64,000 nt of DNA, from positions 570,435-634,434 of the forward strand of contig CAUJNA010002791.1 in the NCBI GenBank assembly GCA_963377175.1. The letters run 5' to 3'. The translations under genes and the position numbers were made by a program. Positions 47,401 to 57,589 of the stretch are shown here, one piece after another. Source of the DNA: Effrenium voratum (taxonomy: Eukaryota > Sar > Dinophyceae > Suessiales > Symbiodiniaceae). Within the stretch, counting starts at the first letter, position 1. Every line of letters begins with the position of its first letter. A model generated the notes under the pieces. That model was not told the origin of the DNA and did no database searches. It saw only the letters and a program-made list of their open reading frames with translations.

Positions 47401-50400
47401 GCTTGTGTAATCCCCCACCCCCAGATAAAGACAGAGATGCAGCAGGCCAGCCTTTCGTGCCCCATCAGCCTTTCGCTCTCTAACGCTATTCACGTGAAAA
47501 AGTTCAAGCGGGCTACACGGCGCTTCGCGCCGCTGTCAAGCACCAGTTTGTGGGGCTCAAAGCACGAGCCTCTCACGCCCCACAAAACTGACGCCCGCCA
47601 AAGACTGGAAAGTTTAGGGAGGTGGAGAGCCATATCACCCGCCCCAAGATGGAAGCAGAGATATTGCAGGCCAGTCTTTCACGCTTCGCGACGCCGACAC
47701 GGGGAAGCCCAACTTGCCGATGATGCTCTGGAGCTGAAGCTTGTCTGTGGACTCTTCTTTGAGCAGTCATACTAGATGACTTTGTGGGCTCGAGACGCGT
47801 GCCTTTCACGCCCCACAAAAGCGACACCGGGCCCACCAGAGCCTGCAAAGTTGTAGGGGCACGTCGCAGTCAAAGGCATGAGAGCTTATCAGTGGGCTAG
47901 GCCGCACTCTTCGAGCCAAGGGCAGCCGCGCTGTTAACTAGACCACGGTTGGCCCGAAAGCAGAACATCGCAAGCGAGGTTGTCCGCACAGTCCGCCTCA
48001 AATCCAACTGCCTCCTGCAGCAAAAACTCTACAGCCCGTGGCTCTGGAAGAAACCCTCCACGTCGGGCGGCAAAACCTTGTTAGTCTTCGCAGCCCAGTC
48101 ACGCGCCGTTTTTTGGCACGACCTACATCCGGGGTCTACGTGTGCTACTTCTACGTAGTGCCGCATGCAAGTCAGACTTCGGGCTTCCGCTGCGTAGAGA
48201 AAGAGGTACTGCAGCTTCTTCTCCAAGCCGAGCTTCGAATCATTCTCGTGACGGCGCCAGTTCGCGCAGTGTGGCTGCCGATCACAAGGAGATCGCAATC
48301 CGTCTGTGCTGCGCGCAGTCGCAGACTGCCCTTGGCTTCCGCGTGGAGGTTGAGGAAACTGCGAGGAACCAGAGCTCGTGCCACCAGCTGGACCATGTTG
48401 GCCATCAGCACCTGTCCTCGCACCCACACCCATTTGCCAGAAAAAAGAACATGATTTGCCAGACAAAAAACAAGTATTACAGTTCGCTCCTCATTCACGC
48501 ACGCACGCACAGACCCGCAGGAAGCGCAAACACAAACGCACACACATACACACGCACACACACACACAAACACACACAAACCAACAGAAAAATGCAACCG
48601 CGCGCACGCATGCACGCACATATGCACGCAACAGCTGCTTGGGCACGTGCCCTGCGCGCAAGTTGCTCTGCACAAGTGCTTTGTGCAACTTGCTCTGTGC
48701 AAGTTGCGCTGCGCAAAGTGCTCTGTGCAAGTTGCTCTGCGCGAGTTACGCTGCGGAAGTTGCTCTGCAAGTTGCTCTGCGCAAGCTGCTCTGCGCAAGT
48801 TGCTCGGCGCAAGTTGCTCGGCGCAAGTTTTGCAGCTGGAGCTGCAGGAATGTACTCCGCGTACTACTCTTGTGATTTTGGAGCTGGAGGTGCGGGAATG
48901 TACTCCGCGTACTACTTTTGCACTTAAAATTTGCGACTTTCAGCTGGAACTGCGTGCAGCCAGAGCTGCCGCGGACCAGGCGGGGATCGCACCCGCGACC
49001 GCGCGACATCGGAGAGCAGCCGCGCAAACCACGAGACAATTGCCAAAGACAAATTCGCAAGCAAAAAACACGCAAAAAAAAGGAGACAACTCCCGAGGAC
49101 TACGTGTGCTACTTCTACGTAGTGCCGCATGCAAGTCAGACTTCGGGCTTCCGCTGCGTAGAGAAAGAGGTACTGCAGCTTCTTCTCCAAGCCGAGCTTC
49201 GAATCATTCTCGTGACGGCGCCAGTTCGCGCAGTGTGGCTGCCGATCACAAGGAGATCGCAATCCGTCTGTGCTGCGCGCAGTCGCAGACTGCCCTTGGC
49301 TTCCGCGTGGAGGTTGAGGAAACTGCGAGGAACCAGAGCTCGTGCCACCAGCTGGACCATGTTGGCCATCAGCACCTGTCCTCGCACCCACACCCATTTG
49401 CCAGAAAAAAGAACATGATTTGCCAGACAAAAAAACAAGTATTACAGTTCGCTCCTCATTCACGCACGCACGCACAGACCCGCAGGAAGCGCAAACACAA
49501 ACGCACACACATACACACGCACACACACACACACACACAAACCAACAGAAAAATGCAACCGCGCGCACGCATGCACGCACATATGCACGCAACAGCTGCT
49601 TGGGCACGTGCCCTGCGCGCAAGTTGCTCTGCACAAGTGCTTTGTGCAACTTGCTCTGCGCAAGTTGCGCAAAGTGCTCCGTGCAAGTTGCTCTGCGCGA
49701 GTTACGCTGCGGAAGTTGCTCTGCAAGTTGCTCTGCGCAAGCTGCTCTGCGCAAGCTGCTCTCCTGGCAACAATCAGCACAGCAAAACAAACACCAGCAA
49801 AACTCTCCAGATTTCGATCCTGGCCTGTGGCCTGGCCTGTGGGCACAGCTTCTCCACGACAGCGGCAGCTAGGTCTGCCTTGGTCACGTTGCTGCCTGCG
49901 ACCCATTGGCGCACATCCAGCCGTCGGGCGAGTGCGCGAAGTTGGGGTTGGGCTTTGGCCGCCATCTCTTGCTGCAGCCACGCTTTGCCATGCTGGGCCG
50001 CGCCAGCCTGAAGCCTAGCTACTTCGAGCTCCATGACTTCTGTTTGAGCCAAATCTCGATGATCATCCGCAAGGTGCCACATAACAACCAGCCGTGTGCG
50101 CCATGCCCGTAAATAAGCCGTGTGCGCCATGCTCCCCGCAACTTCTTTCATGATGAGAACTCCTTGCGTCAAACTCCTACAGGGTGAGTGGCCTGAAAGC
50201 ATAACTCCCCACGATGTGCGGCAAACTTGTTTAACCCCGGCCTGGCACATGCGCAAGTTGCTCTGCGCAAGTTGCTTTGCGCAAGTTGCTCTGTGCGAGT
50301 TGCAGTGTGTGCAAGTTGGCGCGAGACAGCACCAGGCAAGGTGCTCTGCGCAAACTGGTCGGTGCAAGTTGGTCTGCGCAAGTTGCTCTACGCAAGTTGC

Positions 50401-53400
50401 ACTAAGTTGCTCTGCGCAAGTTGCTCCGCGCAAGTTGCTCCGGCAAGTTGGTCCCTGCAAGTGGCTCCCTGCACGTTGCTCTGTGCGAGTTGCAATATGT
50501 GCAAGTTGGCGCGAGACAGCACCAGGCAAGGTGCTCTGCGCAAACTGGTCGGTGCAAGTTGGTCTGCGCAAGTTGCTCTACGCAAGTTGCACTGTGCAAG
50601 TTGCTCTGCGCAAGTTGCTCCGCGCAAGTTGCTCCGGCAAGTTGGTCCCTGCAAGTGGCTCCCTGCAAGTTGCTCTGTGCAAATTGCGCTCCCTGCAAGT
50701 TGCTCTGTGCAAGCTGCTCTGTGCAAGTTGCTCTGTGCAAGTTGCTCTGCGTAAGTTGCTCTGCGCAAGTTGCTCTGTGCAAGGCAAGTTGCTCTGCTTG
50801 CTGCGGCTCTGCGCAAACTGGTCGGTGCAAGTTGGTCTGCGCAAGTTGCTCTGTGCAACTTGCTCTGCGCAAGTTGCTCTGCGCAAGTTGCTTTAATGCA
50901 AGTTGCACCGACCCGCTCGAACCCGCGACCGGCCGGCCCGGGAGCAGGCGCGCGAACCACGAGACAACTCCCGAGGACCAGTTCGAACAACAAAAGCCGC
51001 AAAAAAGCCTCGAGTTTTTGCACCTCGACCACGCCGATCCCCGCAGAGGGTCGCGCGGGAACTTTAGAAATCGCAAAAAACCATCGGTTTTTGCACCTCG
51101 ACCACGCCGATCCCCGCAGAGGGTTGCGCGAGCACCGCAGAAATCGAAAAAACACCTCGAGTTTTTGCACCTCGACCACGCCGATCCCCGCAGAGGGTCG
51201 CGCGAGCATGTTAGAAATCGCAAAAAACCATCGGTTGTTGCACCTCGACCACGCCGATCCCCGCAGAGGGTCGCGCGGGAACTGTAGAAATCGCAAAAAA
51301 CCGTCGCTTTTTGCACCTCGACCACGCCGATCCCCGCAGAGGGTCGCGCGAGCACCGCAGAAATCGCAAAAAAAAGATGGGTTTTTGCACCCGACCACGC
51401 CGATCCCCGCAGATGGTCGCGCGAGCAGCGCAGAAATCGCAAAAAACCATGGGTTTTTGCACCTCGACCACGCATCCCCGCAGAGGGTCGCGCGAGAACT
51501 TTAGAAATCGCAAAAAACCATGGGTTTTTGCACCTCGACCACGCCGATCCCCGCAGAGGGTCGATTTTCGTGTAGTGTCGTCGGCACTACCCCGCCGCCC
51601 TAAGAAGAGATTTTAACTCCTCGCAAGTCAATTGCACTTGACTCCTTGCACTTGCACTTTGCAACTTGCACTTGACTCATGCACTTGCAACTTGCACTTG
51701 ACTGCACTTGCAACTTGCACTTGACTCCATGCGCAGCTTGCAACAATGCACTCTCATGACTCCTTGCAATGACTCCTTGCAATGACTTCTTGCAATGACT
51801 CCTTGCAATGACTCCTTGCAATGACTCCTTGCAATGACTCCTTGCAATGACTCCTTGCAATGACTCCTTGCAATGACTCCTTGCAATGACTCCTTGCAAT
51901 GACTCCTTGCAATGACTCCTTGCAATGACTCCTTGCAATGACTCCTTGCAATGACTCCTTGCAATGACTCCTTGCAATGACTCCTAGCACTGACTCCTTG
52001 CAATAACTCCTTGCAATGACTCCTTGCAATGACTCCTTGCAATGACTCCTTGCAATGACTCCTTGCAATGACTCCTTGCAATGACTCCTTGCAATGACTC
52101 CTTGCATGACTTTCATGCAATGACACTTTGCAATGACACTCTTGTGAATGACAACATTGTAGAACAACTCAAGTGAACCCAGCGGAAGAACCCTTCGCCA
52201 TGCTTTCGGGAAAAAAACCTAGAAAAGTCGAAAAGTCGAAAAGTCGAAAAGTCAAAACAAACCACAGCGGGGGGGGGACTACCCGAAAAGTCGAAAAGTC
52301 CCCAGAAATTTGAAAAGTCGAAAAGTCGAAAACTCAAAAAGTCGAAAACTCGAACACTTTTTGGCTTTTTGCGAAAAGTCTGGCGTCTTTTCGCTTTGTG
52401 CAATGTCCGGCGAGGGGAGCCCTTAGGTAAGAGTGGTGTCCTCTGGCTGGTCACCCTTCCAGACCCGGCCTTGTAGCCCCACAAAAAGACATACCAAACA
52501 TGAATATCATATAGTTTGCCTTGTGGAGATTTCAATCAATGCATGCGCGCCACATGGAAGGGAGGTGCCCGTGGAGCTTGTAATGGGCAGGGTCTCACTT
52601 CTGCACCGCCCCTCTTGGTCGGCTTCAAAAGGAAAACGAGAAACCTAGCTTCGGTTTGCTTAAGCCCCCGGCAAAACTGAAAATACTCCCAGTAGTGATA
52701 GATTCCCTTCAAAACCAGCCAGGGAAATGAAAAGTATACTTAAGCAAATGGAAGCCAAGACAAAAGGGGACTCAAGCCTCACTTCCTGAGCCCCTGAGCG
52801 GATTAGTCAGAACAAATCTACCGCTTGAATGATCTGTCCCAAAAAAGTGTCAAGTCCATAAACAGGGGAAGTGACACTTTGGTTTTCTTCCAGTTACCCC
52901 TCCCAGAGGGTCCAAGTACCTCATGAGTCTGACACTCGTACCGTTCTGCAACCACTCGGAAGCAGCCCTGCGCGGCGATGAGCAGCCGGCTGGAGGCGGA
53001 GCCCCTTCTTCGTACTTGACACACTTTCCCGTCGAGAGCGCAAGCCTTGAGAACCTCAGCGATCGCAGGCGTGCAAGCTCAACAGAGAACTCCGCGTTCT
53101 GCGCATTTTTGGCAGCTGCTTCCGCAATGAACTTCTTCAGCTCTGCTATGCAGCTTTCCGGCTGAGACTCCACGCCCGCGCTCTGGTACGAGAGACAGTC
53201 CCCTGAGCTTGGCCGGGCCGGGGCACGAGGGCAACAGGTCGCACAAGCTCTGGCTGCACATGAATCGCCTTGCTCACCAGAGGCAAAACAGCGCGCCAGC
53301 AGCCACCGCCATCCGGATGCAAGGCGCAGCGCCGTCGCCCGTCTACAGGCCTTCGCCTGAACTCAACATCCTCAACTGAAGCAGCTCGTCTTTTTTTGCC

Positions 53401-56400
53401 ACAGACCAAATGCAGCCAAACGTGTCCCTCTTAGAGGGCCACTCGACAAAGTCCCCTGGCTGCAGTGACAGCGCAGCAGCGACGCTTGCTTGGACGCTGA
53501 GCAGTGTGGATGAGGGGAAGAGAAGCTCCAAATCTCCCGAGCATTTCCTTTGCTCCGCAATTTTTTCCGCGATGGCAGGGTACAGCAGGTCTTCGGGCAC
53601 ATTGAGCGCTTGGCCGTGGGAGTCTGAAACAGTAGCTGGTCTGGATCTCTTCCGCTTCCTCCGCGTTGGACCGCAAGCAGCTGCTATTGGGCAAGCATGA
53701 TGCGCAGCATCGCGCAGGCTCTCAACGTGCTGTCCGCACTCGGCGCACTCCCACTTGTTCTCTGCCTGATGCCTTCGCATCTTTCTAGCTTGGGCTATCA
53801 GCGCCTCCCCTTGGTGGCAGTGCGCCTGATGCGCGTCCTGATGCGCACGCAGGTCTCGCTTCCAGTTGGGGCTGGCTGTGTCAACACTGAAGAGCCACCC
53901 CTCTTCTCGGCCGAAGCAGGAGCTAGATGGCAAGGCCCAGCAGGGCATCCTCGCGCTCGACGCAGAGCATCGGCGCATTTGACGCGGCAAAATTCCCGGC
54001 GCGGCGAATCTGTGGCCGCAGTCTCGCGCAAACAGCTACCCTTGTAACGTGAACATGCCAGTGTGGGCTAAGCCGCACTCCCTTTGAGCCAAGACGCAGC
54101 AGCACGGAGCCAAAGCGGTGTGAGCAGTCTCCTGCTGCAGTCAACACACGCAGCAGATATCACGCGCCGCCGTGAAGCATGGCAGTCAAGCACGACCCCA
54201 CAAGCGCTCGCCAAGCCTATTTCCCCAGCGCAGCATGATCTTCGTGACCGCCCCGCAACGTAATAATTAGCTCAGAAGCGTTGCACTCAGCCGCGGCGTG
54301 AGACCGCGCGATCCGCTTGGCAGGCGGCTCCTAAACTCTAGGACACTCACGGTACAGCTTGAGAGCAGCGCCGCTGACGCGGAGCTTTGTAAGCCACGTG
54401 TCAGCATCCCTGGTCCAGCAAAGCCTGATGACTTTGTCGTCTGCCGCTGCCTTAGCCGCCTTCTGGCTCACGACATGACGCAGCAAAGTCTTCCACCCCT
54501 CGGCGGTCCCGTGGTCATTGAGCACCTTGCTTCCCCCGTAGCGCAGCAGTCCTGCCCAGGCCCGCCCAAATCCACAACTTGCCGTGCCCTACAAACCCGC
54601 ACAAACCCTACGTCTATCTGAACGCACAACTAGGCTCTTACTCAGCATCTTCAGCTCAAGGCCTTGTTGTCGCTTCCTGCCACGACTGAAGTGCAGCTGG
54701 CGGAAGTTGTGCCACGCCGTCTTGCTGTTGATCTTGAAGGGCATGCCCAAAATGGTGGCCTTCTCAAGCAGCGTCTCCTCCCCCTCCGCTTCACTGGCCA
54801 AGCCGTCGAAGAGGCGCCTAGCTGCGAAGTCAATGGGGTCGAGGTCTGGGATGAGCTCAGGCTCTGGCTGCGGGGCAGTCTCTGACGCCTTTCTGTCCAC
54901 CAGGATCTGTTGCTCAATCAGCCGCTCAGCCAGCAACTGGTTCGTGGAGCACATCTCCATTTTTGGAATTGCGGCAAGGCTGTCCAAAATCCTGACGTGG
55001 CTATCAGTTGGAACCTTGTCTCCGGCTGCGTTGGCTGTCGCCATTGCCCCAAACGCTTTTCCTGCGTGCTTCGTCACCATTGAGCTACCCGGCACTTGCC
55101 TGCCTTGTCACAAGCTTGGCCAGAGCCATCCAGCACACCTGCCAGCACCAAAGTTGCTGGGGCGCTCCGCTGCATGCGCTCAATTTCCATCTCGCTGCCC
55201 TGGCCCTGACTGCCTTGGCGCGCTTGCTGCTGCGCGGCAGCCGCAACTGAATGCGTCGCTTGCTTGGCTGCTGAGCCTCACCTCCTTCTGGTAAGGCTAG
55301 CGCGCCAGCCATCTCCGGCTGATCAGCGTCCGGGCTTGCGGAAGCGTGCTGCGCGCGGAGGATCTCCCGCAGCACACTGACCAGCAGCTGGTTGGACGCG
55401 TTACGGGGCGCTTCTCCTCAAAGGCCGTGGTCTGCACCTGCGCAATCGTTCGAGTCCGACCCCATCTCCCGCACGTATGTCGGCAGCTGCTCGCCCAGCA
55501 AAGCCCAAACCACAGGCTTCAAGCAAGCATTCTGCTGCCCAGTTCGCTTTCCAAAAGCGTCTGTACCATCGAGGAGTTCTATGAGGTCACTCTCCTGCAG
55601 CATCTTCTCCCTCATACCCGTGACGGTGAGTGATCCTCCCATGGGTTAGGCCGTGCTAGGCTTTAGTTTTAGCGAAGCGCTAAGACCACTTAACCAGAGG
55701 ATTGCGCAGCGGGTGTACGAGCGCAAGACTTGCCCTGCAACAAAGAACGTCTCCCGCCCCTGCCCATTCACCGTGCCCCAACGCCTGTCCTTGCAACAGG
55801 GCACGCGTGGCAGGCTTGTCTTCACCACCCAGCTTGCCGAGCCAGTCCAGCACTAGTCGCTTCAAGTTGTCCTTGCCCGCTGCTGACTCTCCTGCCACAA
55901 CAAAGGCAAGTTTGAAGCCACGTTCCAGTCACTTTCAGTTCCTTCCAGGGGGGGGGTTCCGAAGGCCATGTGTGGGGCCGTTCCAATAATAAGCACACTG
56001 GCCCTGGAAAGCGCTGAAAACCACATGCCCGTCACGAGGCAAGCCGTTCCCGACTGAAACACGGCCAGCAGCTTCTGCGATGATGAACGGGCAAGCAGAG
56101 CGAAGGGACGTGTCTGCCTGTGCGTTGACTGGGTCCGGGACCAAGGTTTCAAGCAAGTCGGAGAAGAAACCCAAGCAGTGCGAAGTGACGAATGATCGCA
56201 AGCTGACATTGTCTTGCCTCCGGTTGGATCCAATGGCTTGGTATACCTCTTTGACATCGCACACTAACTTGGCCCAAGCGTTGTGAAATCTCTCGAGATC
56301 CTCTGGCTTGAGCTGCTGGGCTTTCTCGCCGAGCTCAGAAGCGTCGAAATCGAAGTCAGCATGGAATGCCATCTTCCACGCCTGCTCGCGTGCACCCTGA

Positions 56401-57558
56401 CACGGGTCCGTAGCCGAGGAGACCTTGTCTTTCAATGCGGCATTCTCTCGAATGGCATCAACCTCCAAAGCATCCAAGGCATTCAAGTAGTCCGGCGCCT
56501 CAGCTTGAGTTGCAAGCAGGTCCTCTCTTTCAGCGGCGACAAGGGCAAAGGCTTCGCTCCCGCTCGGGGGCGGCGGTGTCTCCTCCCCTGCGAGGCAGAG
56601 AGGAGACGGAGCCACGTCACGCGCAGGGCTGCCCTGATCGAGCGCAGCGCTGCTGCAGTTTGTTGCTTTGACGGGCTAAGCCGCGCCCCTGCTGGAGCCA
56701 AGAAGTGCTGCAAGGGGCCTTGCGCAAGGCAGTCAGCTGTGGCAATGGTCGCAAAAGAAAATTCACTCACAATCATGGCGTGCATGCATTGATTGAAATC
56801 TCCACAAGGCAAACTATCTGATATTCATGTTTGGTATTTCTTTTTGTGGGGCTCGGAAAGGCCTATTCCGTGCCCTACAAGGCCGGGTCTGGCAGGAAGG
56901 GTGAAGATGTGAGACCTTGCCAGTTGCAGGCTCCACAGGCCCACGAAACTTTTCGCAAAAAAGTCAAAAAGTCAAAATGCAAAACCGGCTACAAGTGCGG
57001 CGCTTGAGGCAAACACGTCTGCCAACTAGCATCAAGTCCGGATCCCGCGACCTTTCTGGAAAGCATCAGCTTGTGTAATCCCCCACCCCCAGATAAAGAC
57101 AGAGATGCAGCAGGCCAGCCTTTTGTGCCCCATCAGCCTTTCGCTCTCTAACGCTATTCACGTGAAAAAGTTCAAGCGGGCTACACGGCGCTTCGCGCCG
57201 CTGTCAAGCACCAGTTTGTGGGGCTCAAAGCACGAGCCTCTCACGCCCCACAAAACTGAAGCCCGCCAAAGACTGGAAAGTTTAGGGAGGTGGAGAGCCA
57301 TGTCACCCGCCCCAAGATGGAAGCAGAGATATTGCAGGCCAGTCTTTCACGCTTCGCGATGCCGACACGGGGAAGCCCAACTCGCCGATGATGCTCTGGA
57401 GCTGAAGCTTATCTGTGGACTCTTCTTTGAGCAGTCATACTAGATGACTTTGTGGGGCTCGAGACGCGTGCCTTTCACGCAGGGGCACGTCGCAGTCAAA
57501 GGCATGAGAGCTTATCAGTGGGCTAGGCCGCACTCTTCGAGCCAAGGGCAGCCGCGCT

Positions 57559-57589
<31 letters not shown>

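Larger units (their letters stand above)
42783..47937 (+). repeat. Large direct duplication, unit A
   Basis: Aligns along its whole length with 52503-57558 in the same orientation, with scattered substitutions and short indels. The shared segment starts at ATGAATATCATATAG inside the left inverted repeat, extends some 630 bp past the right inverted repeat and ends at GCCGCGCTGTT. The duplicated unit is therefore larger than the element. Confidence 0.92.

Noticed and set aside
50388..51475. Minus-strand frames of 336 and 357 codons resembling pentapeptide-repeat proteins (NLRRATCAEQLAQ pattern)
   Set aside because: The pattern is the translation of the 14-bp minisatellite; the same repeat stays open in several frames and on both strands, and the frames run on through the 73-74-bp array.
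51005..51565. Regularly spaced repeats that might be read as a CRISPR array
   Set aside because: The whole 73-74-bp unit is repeated, including what would be the spacer. There are no unique spacers and no cas genes, and the setting is eukaryotic.
51600..52167. Minus-strand frames with KESLQGVIARSHC repeats
   Set aside because: Translation of the 13-bp minisatellite.
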